Virus record (IMG/VR): IMGVR_UViG_3300031566_000188 | Span: 1 to 35,554 of that record | Length of the DNA stretch: 35,554 nucleotides | Reading direction: 5' to 3' (one strand) | Source: a virus | Shown: positions 1 to 5,256 of the stretch, one piece after another | Position numbering within the stretch: the stretch's first letter is position 1 | How the letters are laid out: every line of letters starts with the position of its first letter | Position numbers and translations under genes: made by a program | The notes under the pieces: generated by a model | What the model was told of the DNA's origin: nothing | Database searches by the model: none | The model's input: the letters and a program-made list of their open reading frames with translations, nothing else

Positions 1-66
1 CGTCCGATAAGTTTCTGGTTCGCGCAAAGAGAAAGGCCCGATAACTCAGGCCCAAGGTCCGATAAT

Positions 67-249
67 TTATGGTTTGTGGATTGTAAGCTTGCCTTCAATA
101 TCGTCATAGTTGCCGATAACATTGAAGAATTCTTCGTCCGATATTCCATTGGTTTTCAGCACGATCTTATTCTCTGGTGTGAATCCGATAACCATGTCGA
201 GTCCGGTTTCGGTACGCACGATGTCGCCGATAACTAGAATGTTCGTCAT
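67..249 (-). CDS. Small hypothetical protein, 60 aa
   Basis: I do not recognise this protein. It is acidic, with three V-I-G tripeptides that are all encoded by copies of the TTATCGG repeat. The ATG at 249 overlaps the neighbourhood of the upstream gene's stop (251-253), and the purine stretch AAAGGGG just before it is a plausible ribosome site. It is the last complete gene of the minus-strand left-end operon; only non-coding sequence is visible between it and the window edge. Its function is unknown. That it is a gene rests on the tight coupling and ribosome site rather than on homology. Confidence 0.65.
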   Translation of the reverse strand: MTNILVIGDIVRTETGLDMVIGFTPENKIVLKTNGISDEEFFNVIGNYDDIEGKLTIHKP

Positions 250-250
250 C

Positions 251-481
251 TTATCGCCCCTTTACCAAACGTCCTATAACAATCTCGCCGGTGGTTGTGT
301 CGTGTCCGATAACCTTTACCTGTGTGTTCGATAACGTAACAACCACGTACCCGTCCTGTTCCGATAACGTCATCGCCGCGATACGTCCCATACCCAGGGC
401 CATAACGTCCGATATTCCATCCAGTTGTGAGGGTCCGATATTTCCGCTTCTCGGGATTTCAATCTTAGCTTTACCGAACAT
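251..481 (-). CDS. Small hypothetical protein, 76 aa
   Basis: No family recognised. The start at 481 is well supported by an AAGGAG site seven bases upstream. The stop lies a base away from the next start, which indicates translational coupling. The protein has a Gly/Met-rich middle followed by a beta-strand-like C-terminal half (alternating Val/Thr), and it ends in a basic KGR. Seven or so GTCCGATAA-type repeats lie inside the frame, encoding ISD, LSE, LSN and VIG in different frames. This shows that the gene tolerates the repeats rather than creating them. Confidence 0.72.
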   Translation of the reverse strand: MFGKAKIEIPRSGNIGPSQLDGISDVMALGMGRIAAMTLSEQDGYVVVTLSNTQVKVIGHDTTTGEIVIGRLVKGR

Positions 482-491
482 TGTTTGCTCC

Positions 492-746
492 TTATCGGCT
501 GCGAGCTACCATTAGGTCTGATAACCAGATACACTCCAAGCAACTCCGATAACTCGGCCAATTCGTCGGAATAATAAATCCGCTCTGTCTGAACACACCA
601 TCTACGTTATCGGTCGTAGAAACGATTTCCGCAGATTCCGATAACCTTAGCCACTGGAGCAAGTCCGATAAGTAGGATGTCGGGATTACTGCGTAGTGAT
701 TGTACCTATAATCCGAAGTCCGATATTTCACGAGTGTCTTGTTCAT
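492..746 (-). CDS. Small hypothetical protein, 84 aa
   Basis: I choose the ATG at 746 (MNKTLVKY) because GGGGAG lies seven bases upstream and the stop codon of the preceding 29-residue gene overlaps it (TAATG). A longer reading from a TTG at 779 has no such support. The product has a Tyr-rich start, a Leu-rich amphipathic middle and no recognisable motif. It lies in the repeat-covered operon between two other small genes. Confidence 0.7.
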   Translation of the reverse strand: MNKTLVKYRTSDYRYNHYAVIPTSYLSDLLQWLRLSESAEIVSTTDNVDGVFRQSGFIIPTNWPSYRSCLECIWLSDLMVARSR

Positions 747-835
747 TATAGGCTCCCCATTTCGTCCAGAATCGACCAAATCTTTATCGCCCCAAGAACA
801 AACAACATACCTAGTCCGATAAACATTGCCGCCAT
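746..835 (-). CDS. Very small membrane protein, 29 aa
   Basis: An open frame begins at ATG 835 with MAAMFIGLGMLF and ends in DEMGSL. Residues 3-20 are strongly hydrophobic and could span a membrane once, followed by a short acidic tail. The ribosome site AAGGGGAG lies seven bases before the ATG, and the stop TAA shares its last base with the next gene's ATG. It is too short for ordinary ORF calling but has the best translation signals of the operon. Small phage membrane peptides often act on host membrane proteins, but nothing here shows a role. Confidence 0.7.
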   Translation of the reverse strand: MAAMFIGLGMLFVLGAIKIWSILDEMGSL

Positions 836-845
836 GATTCTCCCC

Positions 846-959
846 TTAAAGCACCACGTTATTAAGTGCCGCTTGAATGGTAGAAGAAAGATTCAGGAGA
901 AGGCCGATAACCAAGGAACCGATTGTTGTTGCCAAGGTAAGTCCGATAAGCGTCTTCAT
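846..959 (-). CDS. Very small membrane protein, 37 aa; first gene of the left operon
   Basis: The start ATG at 959 follows GGGAGAATGTG, a good ribosome site. A longer in-frame reading from 1037 would begin upstream of the promoter's expected start point and is rejected. The protein (MKTLIGLTLATTIGSLVIG...) is almost entirely hydrophobic over residues 4-25, consistent with one membrane span, then a polar tail. It is the promoter-proximal gene behind the -10 at 1009-1014. The function is not recognisable. The initiation sequence GGGAGAATGTGATGAA also precedes the gene starting at 13925. Confidence 0.68.
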   Translation of the reverse strand: MKTLIGLTLATTIGSLVIGLLLNLSSTIQAALNNVVL

Positions 960-1008
960 CACATTCTCCCGTTCGCGTCCGATAGTCGCCTCGTTTTCCC
1001 TACACCTA

Positions 1009-1037
1009 ATTATAGCATATCTGCCGATCCGATGCAA
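1009..1037 (-). promoter_or_regulatory. Sigma70-type promoter for the left minus-strand operon
   Basis: On the minus strand TTGCAT (1037-1032) is separated by 17 bases from TATAAT (1014-1009), which carries an extended TGC before it. Expected transcription start is about 1002, 43 bases before the first gene at 959. The spacer contains two overlapping ATCGG words related to the GTCCGATAA repeat, so the repeat-binding factor might also act here. Confidence 0.75.
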
Positions 1038-1126
1038 GAACCGAATCTAATATTTTTCACGTCCCATAACCTCGTGTGTCACATGGGTCGGATAGGGTAA
1101 GGTATCGGGATGGTCTGATAACATCT

Positions 1127-1143
1127 CTTGCTCGTCGAGCAAG
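1127..1143. repeat. Perfect inverted repeat CTTGCTCG-t-CGAGCAAG
   Basis: Two exact eight-base arms flank a single central T. A one-base centre cannot form a normal RNA hairpin loop, so the element looks like a dyad DNA site for a dimeric regulator or recombinase. It lies about 90 bases upstream of the minus promoter's -35 and about 280 bases upstream of the plus promoter's -35, flanked by GTCCGATAA-type repeats at 1113 and 1150. Confidence 0.55.
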
Positions 1144-1424
1144 CTGTTGGTCCGATAAGTAGGGTGTGTATGGGGAAGAACCCTGATGGGGTATACCCGT
1201 AATATAAATAAAGTCCGATAACAGATGGTAGGTCCAATAACGCGGGGGCTTGAGGCACAACAGGCCCAATTTCTACACTCCCTACTAAAAAACATATACA
1301 CTCTTTCTTGTACCTCCCGCTTTACCTCCCTCCTTTTCTCCCCCAAAGGGGTACCACCCTTTTCAATCGCCTACAAAAACAGTTTTATCGGTACTAAAAA
1401 CATCGAAAAAAATCGTGGGTAGTG

Positions 1425-1454
1425 TGGAACATTTGGGGTGGTTGGACGTATAAT
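1425..1454 (+). promoter_or_regulatory. Class A phage promoter of the early region
   Basis: TGGAAC (1425-1430), then 18 bases, then TATAAT (1449-1454) preceded by ACG. The same -35 word, the same 18-base spacer and the same CG before TATAAT recur at 5986-6015 (TGGAAT) and 32884-32913. Transcription should start near 1461, at the base of the leader hairpin. The -35 differs from TTGACA, so a phage-modified polymerase or a particular host sigma factor is possible. Confidence 0.75.
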
Positions 1455-1455
1455 T

Positions 1456-1519
1456 AAGGTAGCAACCAGAGGATTGCTCCCAGGAGCTTCGCTCTTTACC
1501 CTACTCTTTTGTGTCTCGT
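1456..1519 (+). ncRNA. 5' leader hairpin element, copy 1
   Basis: AAGGTAGCAA...TTGCTCCC...GAGCTTCGCTC...TTTACCCTACTCTTTTGTGTCTCG. AGCAA pairs with TTGCT, and GAG with CTC across a TTCG-containing loop. The same layout recurs at 1939, 2475, 3279 and 6016 with different but still complementary stem bases, which supports a folded RNA. Here the hairpin coincides with the expected 5' end of the transcript from the promoter at 1425. Confidence 0.7.
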
Positions 1520-1532
1520 AAGAGGTTGAACA

Positions 1533-1940
1533 ATGAGAAAATTGAAACTAGTACAACAATTCGATCAATGCGGATGTAGCATCGCTTGCGTAGCCATGGT
1601 AACAGACATGTCATATTTTATGGTTAGAGAAATGACACACCTTAAGGTTACCAGACTAGTAGTTCAATCACCCGTTCCGCCCCATTTAATCGGGTTATAT
1701 GGTAAAGAACTCAAAGATTTATTAGAAGACATATATGACATACCATGCAGGTTCGTCAAATTTTCATCACTGAGACAAATTAAGAAACACTGTATTTTAT
1801 GGATAACGGCTTTGGCTTGGAAAGAGGGCGGTTCTCATGTTGTCGTATTCGATGCCGAAAAGAGACGCATCCTCGATCCAATGAATATATTGAAAAATCT
1901 TAATGAACATAATGTGGCATGTTGTCTCGAAATAGACTAA
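1533..1940 (+). CDS. C39-like papain-fold cysteine peptidase, 135 aa
   Basis: The segment QQFDQCGCSIACVAM (residues 8-22) matches the N-terminal active-site pattern of C39 and C39-like peptidases, in which a Gln precedes a Cys followed by an x-x-Ala-Cys-x-Ala-Met helix. Cys15 is the likely nucleophile, Gln9 the oxyanion residue, His102 (GGSHVVVFD) the base and Asp115 (RRILDP) the third member. In ABC exporters this fold cleaves double-glycine leaders, but free-standing copies have other targets, so the substrate is unknown. There is no signal peptide or membrane segment. It is the first gene of the class A early transcript, with AGAGG before the ATG. Early expression suggests a host-directed or processing role; that is inference. 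Confidence 0.72.
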   Translation: MRKLKLVQQFDQCGCSIACVAMVTDMSYFMVREMTHLKVTRLVVQSPVPPHLIGLYGKELKDLLEDIYDIPCRFVKFSSLRQIKKHCILWITALAWKEGGSHVVVFDAEKRRILDPMNILKNLNEHNVACCLEID

Positions 1941-2000
1941 GGTAGCATCCGAAGATGCTCCCAGAGCTTCGCACCTTACCCTACTCCTTTTGTGTCTTGC
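1939..2000 (+). ncRNA. Leader hairpin element, copy 2
   Basis: AGCATC-CGAA-GATGCT is a perfect six-base-pair hairpin, followed by CCCAGAGCTTCGCACCTTACCCTACTCCTTTTGTGTCTTGC. AAGGT at the left can pair with ACCTT at the right as an outer stem. It starts at the stop codon of the peptidase gene and has no recognisable promoter before it, so this copy is probably internal to the transcript. Confidence 0.65.
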
Positions 2001-2006
2001 AGAAAA

Positions 2007-2252
2007 ATGGGAATTCAATTAATGGAAAAGCTATTCAACAAACTAACTGAAATGCGGGCGATATTTACCATAAAATATGATGGTGAAAATTATCTTGTTA
2101 AGGCGAGTATTAAGCCTACCACAGATGGGAAATGCTTTGTGGGTTCCTTATCTGATTATTTCCAAAAACTTGTTACTGCGGAGGCACTACATTCGGATTT
2201 AGAATCAGCGATGAAAATAGTTATAGATACACTTTCGAAGGCAGTAGTATAG
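2007..2252 (+). CDS. Hypothetical protein, about 81 aa
   Basis: No family recognised. The frame is open from a GTG at 1992 inside the leader element; I take the ATG at 2007, but the ATG at 2022 (MEKLFNK) is equally possible and neither has a strong ribosome site. The sequence alternates short beta-like stretches (AIFTIKYDGENYLVKASI) with a C-terminal helix (LESAMKIVIDTLSK), a pattern typical of a small alpha/beta domain. It lies between two other early genes and ends 14 bases before the next start. Confidence 0.6.
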   Translation: MGIQLMEKLFNKLTEMRAIFTIKYDGENYLVKASIKPTTDGKCFVGSLSDYFQKLVTAEALHSDLESAMKIVIDTLSKAVV

Positions 2253-2266
2253 GCGAAAGGAAAAAT

Positions 2267-2476
2267 ATGAAATTATATTTGTTTACTAGAAATGATGATA
2301 TCGATTATGGCGAGTGTATCGGAGCCGTCATCGCTTCGACCAGCCTTGCATCAGCAAAAAAAATAATGTATGGAATAAATATTGCTGACGAAACTTGGGA
2401 ATGCACCCTAATCGCTGAAAACGCCGAGCCAGGGGTAAAAGAGGGAGTTGTTTTAGATTCTTTTAGTAACGACTAG
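2267..2476 (+). CDS. Small phage hypothetical protein, 69 aa
   Basis: MKLYLFTRNDDIDYGECIGAVIAS followed by a Ser/Ala-rich helix and GVVLDSFSND resembles a widespread class of small phage proteins of unknown function with the layout MKLYL-x-R-x-D-D-x-x-Y, an acidic patch and a helix starting S-x-x-x-A. The ribosome site GAAAGGA precedes the ATG. There are no catalytic motifs. The stop falls right at the next leader hairpin. Confidence 0.65.
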   Translation: MKLYLFTRNDDIDYGECIGAVIASTSLASAKKIMYGINIADETWECTLIAENAEPGVKEGVVLDSFSND

Positions 2477-2517
2477 CTCCCGTGAGCTTCGCACTTTATC
2501 TACCTTTTGTGTCTTGC
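2475..2517 (+). ncRNA. Leader hairpin element, copy 3 (shortened)
   Basis: AGCTC-CCGT-GAGCT forms a five-base-pair hairpin, then TTCGCACTTTATCTACCTTTTGTGTCTTGC. The AAGGTA part of copies 1, 2 and 5 is missing, while the 3' tail TTTTGTGTCTTGC is kept. It lies in the 98-base gap before the next gene's start. Confidence 0.6.
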
Positions 2518-2574
2518 TGTTTTGGAAAATGTCTGCGGAGGCAGACTTGGGCTAATTTTATTAAGGAGAGAAAA

Positions 2575-3276
2575 ATGTTAGCAGAACGTATTGATGTTGT
2601 ACAGAGGTTTTCGGAATTGTTTCGTGGAACTTTCCCATTTACACATCACCCCTTTCGTCTAATTACAGATGACATATCTGATTATAATGTCCCGGATAAG
2701 TACGGTATTAAATACAATGGGAATATGGTAGGTTGGTGCGACACCACAGGGTGTCCGATAGTTATTCCAAATCGTGGACGTAATGTATGTCAGATGCGAA
2801 GGATTGTTACTGATATTGGACGATGTGATAGTTGGCGTCAGACAGATGATACCGACGACGGATTAAGAAAAATACATTCAAATTTCTATAAATCAATTAA
2901 TGATTTAATGGTAAAATTGTTGTTAGCTGCTGGAACAAATAGGACAGATATATCTATTGGACAAAATATCGGTGATATATCTGTTTCAGAGATGATTAAA
3001 AGATACCGCATTACTTGCTTATGTGTTCCTGATGATTTTGACATAGATACAGATTTGCCTATTTATACATTTCCATCCCTAAAGAATAGGGTTATAGGAT
3101 TATCTATCCCGGATTTATCAGAATCTCCATTAATCATACATCTTAAAAATTTCAACTTATTCAGAGACGAAGCCATAGACACAAATTTAATAGGAATCTA
3201 TGGATGGATAGAAGCTTCTTTCATTGTATATGATAGTAATTGCGTATTTTTAGCTCGTACTTTCCCAGTGTCTTAA
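2575..3276 (+). CDS. Hypothetical protein, 233 aa
   Basis: The reading frame extends upstream to 2482, but that part overlaps the leader element. The ATG at 2575 follows AAGGAG closely and gives MLAERIDVVQRF. I recognise no family. Features are an aromatic and His-containing N-terminal part (FPFTHHPFRL), a Cys-containing segment (WCDTTGCPIVIPNRGRNVC, residues about 54-72), a helical middle and a C-terminal beta-rich half. No signal peptide is apparent. It carries one GTCCGATAG word at about 2754, probably by chance. It is a single gene between two leader hairpins. Confidence 0.65.
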   Translation: MLAERIDVVQRFSELFRGTFPFTHHPFRLITDDISDYNVPDKYGIKYNGNMVGWCDTTGCPIVIPNRGRNVCQMRRIVTDIGRCDSWRQTDDTDDGLRKIHSNFYKSINDLMVKLLLAAGTNRTDISIGQNIGDISVSEMIKRYRITCLCVPDDFDIDTDLPIYTFPSLKNRVIGLSIPDLSESPLIIHLKNFNLFRDEAIDTNLIGIYGWIEASFIVYDSNCVFLARTFPVS

Positions 3277-3278
3277 AC

Positions 3279-3317
3279 TCAGTGCTTCGCACTTTACCTA
3301 CTCTTCTGTGTCTCGCT
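3279..3317 (+). ncRNA. Leader hairpin element, copy 4 (shortened)
   Basis: AGTGC-TTC-GCACT is a five-base-pair hairpin, followed by the shared tail TTTACCTACTCTTCTGTGTCTCGC. As in copy 3, the first stem of copies 1, 2 and 5 is absent and only the GCTTCGC hairpin and the tail remain. It directly follows a stop codon and ends at the AAAGGAG ribosome site of the next gene. Confidence 0.6.
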
Positions 3318-3337
3318 AAAAGGAGATTTGTTCTATT

Positions 3338-3397
3338 ATGCATGATTTTGAATTAAGGACAGATAGCGACTGTATTCCCAAAGAAATAAAAACATGA
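3338..3397 (+). CDS. Possible 19-aa leader peptide
   Basis: ATG at 3338 opens a 19-codon frame (MHDFELRTDSDCIPKEIKT) whose TGA overlaps the next ATG as ATGA. AAAGGAG lies upstream but with a long 12-base gap. The next gene has no ribosome site of its own, so translation of this short frame could supply ribosomes by coupling. There is no homology evidence. Confidence 0.4.
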   Translation: MHDFELRTDSDCIPKEIKT

Positions 3398-3969
3398 ACA
3401 TTAAACCAAACAAAGGTGATAAGGTGGTAATTACCGACCAATCTCTAGATCATATATATGGGAAAGAATTTGTAGTGGTACGGCCTCCCGGTGTTAACCT
3501 ATGTAGATATGACGAGAAACGTGTTTGGTTAGTTGATCAAGATAGGTATGGAAATAATTATGGTAGTGCCTTTTTTGTATATATTAGTTCCTGCGAGCTA
3601 GTAAAACCAATGGACAAAGGAGTAAGTAAAATGGAGAGCTTGATACCCAAGCCGGGAGATACAATTGTTATTACCAATCCTGACTTACCTTCATTTCAAA
3701 AACAATTTGTTGTGTTGACACCACCCGAAAAGCATGAACAATTGAGTGCGGAAGGAATAAATGGACGAGTTTGGGTTAACAAACAAGATGACCCATTATC
3801 TGATCCACACCTAAGTTGGTTTTATCTACCTTCTTGTCAGGTGATTAAGACGAGAACCACTGAATCTGATGACAGTGTTGCGTATTTGGTTTGTCCAGAT
3901 TGCCGAGGCAAGGGAGTGGTACAGTTATTTACAACTACTGTTAAGTGTAAACTTTGTAATAGGGAGTAA
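3394..3969 (+). CDS. Tandem SH3-like (KOW-type) domains with C-terminal zinc ribbon, 191 aa
   Basis: The protein contains an internal duplication. Residues about 5-72 (KPNKGDKVVITDQSLDHIYG then KEFVVVRPP ... SSCELVK) are paralogous to residues about 86-152 (PKPGDTIVITNPDLPSFQKQ then FVVLTPPEK ... PSCQVIK). Each half reads as a small beta-barrel of the KOW/SH3 type, beginning with a Gly-Asp turn. The end (CPDCRGKGVV...CKLCNRE) holds two CxxC knuckles typical of a DnaJ-like zinc ribbon. Such architecture suggests nucleic-acid or protein binding; no enzyme motif is seen. The start overlaps the short frame at 3338. Confidence 0.65.
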   Translation: MNIKPNKGDKVVITDQSLDHIYGKEFVVVRPPGVNLCRYDEKRVWLVDQDRYGNNYGSAFFVYISSCELVKPMDKGVSKMESLIPKPGDTIVITNPDLPSFQKQFVVLTPPEKHEQLSAEGINGRVWVNKQDDPLSDPHLSWFYLPSCQVIKTRTTESDDSVAYLVCPDCRGKGVVQLFTTTVKCKLCNRE

Positions 3970-3973
3970 GATT

Positions 3974-4222
3974 ATGAATGCGAAATTTATAATTTGTAAT
4001 GGACGGGAACACTATGCTAGTCAACTCGCACCATCCGAAAACGAACCACTCCATGAGTTTACATTAATGGTTGAACATATAGTCCGTTTTGGAAAAGCGT
4101 CTGGGAAGATATTCAAAACATGGTTGGTTTGTAGAGATATGTTCAGGGAAAATATCAAGGGGTTATGGCTTGCAGAAACTCCAGAACAAATACGAGAAAT
4201 GATTAATGGGGCTACAGAATAA
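3974..4222 (+). CDS. Hypothetical protein, 82 aa
   Basis: I start at ATG 3974 (MNAKFIICNGREHYASQL), because AGGGAG lies five to eight bases before it, while the longer frame from 3869 would overlap most of the preceding gene's end. The family is not recognised. The sequence looks like a small alpha/beta domain with a C-terminal helix (TPEQIREMINGATE). It is followed directly by a degraded gene fragment. Confidence 0.6.
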   Translation: MNAKFIICNGREHYASQLAPSENEPLHEFTLMVEHIVRFGKASGKIFKTWLVCRDMFRENIKGLWLAETPEQIREMINGATE

Positions 4223-4241
4223 TGAAAATTGCCTATATTGA

Positions 4242-4484
4242 CAAACGGTTCACAAAGAACTCACTCGCTTCAACAGATATGCCGATAAATTTGGCACAGA
4301 GTCGTGGGAATTAGACGCCCTCTCCCCTAATGTTCTCGTCTCGCTAATCCAGGCTAAAATACTATCTTACCAAGATACCGATAAGTGGGATGCTCTAGTA
4401 CAACAGGAAAAAGAAGAAAGAGACACTTTATTGGCTATCGCCGAGAATTACGACTTGGTGATGAAGACAGTTTCGGGCACGTAA
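4242..4484 (+). pseudogene. Start-less gene fragment with the WELDAL signature
   Basis: The frame from 4242 to the TAA at 4484 reads QTVHKELTRFNRYADKF... and then GTESWELDALSPNVLVSLIQ, protein-like and with no stop, but it has no ATG, GTG or TTG near its beginning and is preceded by TGA. A different frame from ATG 4222 gives only 30 residues. The pattern RY-x-x-(K/R)-F/Y-G-x-E-x-x-ELDAL-x-P-x-x-L is one I associate with C-terminal tails of larger phage or plasmid proteins, but I cannot name the family. The likely explanation is a 3' remnant left by deletion. Confidence 0.55.
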
Positions 4485-4485
4485 C

Positions 4486-4749
4486 ATGAAACGAGTGGAA
4501 CGTAAACCAATCCCAGGAAGGGCAACATTTACCGACGCCACAACAACCGCTTTAAGGGCCTCAGTGATTCTGACCATACATTATGCATCCGAAGAGCTAA
4601 AAATCAACAGCCACGATCACAGCGATACCTCAGATGGGGTTCCACTAGCTAACCAGAGACCAGCAACTAGAAATAATAAAGCTGCACAAGAGTGGCAACC
4701 CGCTATTTCGTATTTAGTAAATGGGAAAACACGAATAAGGAAGGAATAA
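4486..4749 (+). CDS. Hypothetical protein, 87 aa, possible ATP-grasp remnant
   Basis: Starts one base after the previous fragment's stop. Most of the sequence is low in secondary-structure signal (Thr/Ala/Asn-rich, with HDHSDTSDG). Residues about 66-72 read AAQEWQP, identical to a seven-residue stretch in the ATP-grasp protein at 10304 (residues 221-227), and the following residues resemble the next strand. It may be a chimera or eroded copy of such a gene. The ribosome site is poor. Low confidence that it makes a working protein. Confidence 0.4.
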   Translation: MKRVERKPIPGRATFTDATTTALRASVILTIHYASEELKINSHDHSDTSDGVPLANQRPATRNNKAAQEWQPAISYLVNGKTRIRKE

Positions 4750-4752
4750 GTT

Positions 4753-4974
4753 ATGGATGGGAAAGTAATGTGTAAAAATTGTAAGTGGTACGGGTATGGT
4801 ACTGGATGTTGGCATCCCGACAGAGCGGTGGAAATAAACTATATAACTGGTGATCGAAGCCACCCATCATGTTATGACTTTAATCGTTCAGGAAATTGTC
4901 ATGAGTATAAGAGGAAAGAGACCGCTTGTGTGCCGTGGTATAAGCGGATTTTTAGACATGCATTGGGGGGATAA
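4753..4974 (+). CDS. Small cysteine-rich protein, 73 aa
   Basis: Six of its seven Cys lie in the first 50 residues (CKNCKWYGYGTGC ... SCYDFNRSGNC), a layout suited to binding a zinc ion. The C-terminal 20 residues are basic and aromatic (CVPWYKRIFRHALGG). This looks like the small zinc-finger-like proteins common in phage early regions, function unknown. AAGGA lies seven bases before the ATG. Confidence 0.65.
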   Translation: MDGKVMCKNCKWYGYGTGCWHPDRAVEINYITGDRSHPSCYDFNRSGNCHEYKRKETACVPWYKRIFRHALGG

Positions 4975-4976
4975 AT

Positions 4977-5135
4977 ATGGAAGTAATCGTTTCATTGTAT
5001 GTGGCTGAAGAAGTGGGTGATATAGTTGAAAAAGAGGATGGGATAGAACTAAAAGCTTCGGCTGTCGCGGAATTTGATTATGGGTCTGGTATAGTGCAAA
5101 TAATACCTACAAATAAGTGTAGAAAGAAGGATTGA
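4977..5135 (+). CDS. Small acidic hypothetical protein, 52 aa
   Basis: ATG at 4977 follows GGGGGGATAA and opens a 52-codon frame: MEVIVSLYVAEEVGDIVE ... to CRKKD. It has an acidic first half and a basic end. The size, spacing to neighbours (2 bases after the previous stop and 4 before the next start) and ribosome site argue that it is real. No family recognised. Confidence 0.55.
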   Translation: MEVIVSLYVAEEVGDIVEKEDGIELKASAVAEFDYGSGIVQIIPTNKCRKKD

Positions 5136-5139
5136 TATA

Positions 5140-5238
5140 ATGGCTAGATGCAATAAGGACCATATGGAATTAACCGATGGTGTTGGTAAGTGCTTTGTAT
5201 TTGGCTTGTCCACACCATGGAGGCCCGCAACAAGATAG
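5140..5238 (+). CDS. Very small protein, 32 aa
   Basis: ATG 5140 with AAGGA ten bases upstream opens MARCNKDHMELTDGVGKCF ... ending PWRPATR. Two Cys separated by 13 residues and a conserved-looking end (STPWRP) suggest a real peptide rather than chance. It lies in the gap before the ATP-grasp gene, within the same run of genes. No function can be stated. Confidence 0.45.
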   Translation: MARCNKDHMELTDGVGKCFVFGLSTPWRPATR

Positions 5239-5256
5239 CCAAGCTGGAGACTGATC

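Larger units (their letters stand above)
2..1240 (-). repeat. Array of about 30 copies of GTCCGATAA (TTATCGGAC on the transcribed strand)
   Basis: The core CCGATA occurs 21 times in 1.24 kb, starting near 2, 36, 57, 111, 136, 183, 225, 304, 359, 407, 433, 544, 636, 663, 718, 814, 902, 941, 977, 1150 and 1213 (start of the 9-mer). About nine one-mismatch variants add to this (271, 326, 385, 398, 516, 1026, 1061, 1113, 1232). Thirteen copies begin with the full GTCCGATA. Spacing is irregular, 9-96 nt. Almost all face the same way, so the minus-strand genes read TTATCGGAC; opposite copies are seen at 492 and 608. The word falls in all three codon frames of the genes beneath (read as VIG, LSD/LSE or YRT), so selection is on the nucleic acid. 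Best guess is binding sites for a phage regulator; iterons or an RNA-level signal are alternatives. Confidence 0.9.
960..1532. other. Divergent intergenic control region without confident genes
   Basis: This stretch separates the minus-strand left operon from the plus-strand early genes. It holds the minus promoter (1009-1037), the right-hand end of the GTCCGATAA array, a perfect inverted repeat at 1127-1143, the short palindrome GGGTATACCC at 1189-1198, a pyrimidine-rich plus strand from about 1296 to 1345, a weak hairpin AAAGGG...CCCTTT at 1346-1363, a lone TTATCGGTA at 1386-1394, and the class A promoter with leader hairpin (1425-1519). A minus-strand frame at 1047-1346 is open but lacks good start signals and protein-like composition. 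Confidence 0.7.

Noticed and set aside
696-1100. 134-codon plus-strand frame over the left operon
   Set aside because: It is antisense to five well-supported minus-strand genes and has no ribosome site.
2-1240. CRISPR array
   Set aside because: The repeat unit is only 9 bases, spacing ranges from 9 to 96 bases, and the intervals are coding sequence with ribosome sites.
1047-1346. 99-codon minus-strand frame in the control region
   Set aside because: The start codon is a TTG with no ribosome site, the composition is Pro/Cys/Arg-rich and irregular, it lies upstream of the mapped promoter, and it is crossed by regulatory repeats.
1346-1363. Terminator hairpin AAAGGG-CCCTTT
   Set aside because: Only six base pairs, and no T run follows on either strand. 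No transcript is known to end here.
960-1532. tRNA or other known structured RNA gene
   Set aside because: No cloverleaf arms, no T-loop sequence and no recognised riboswitch core could be found by eye in this or other gaps.
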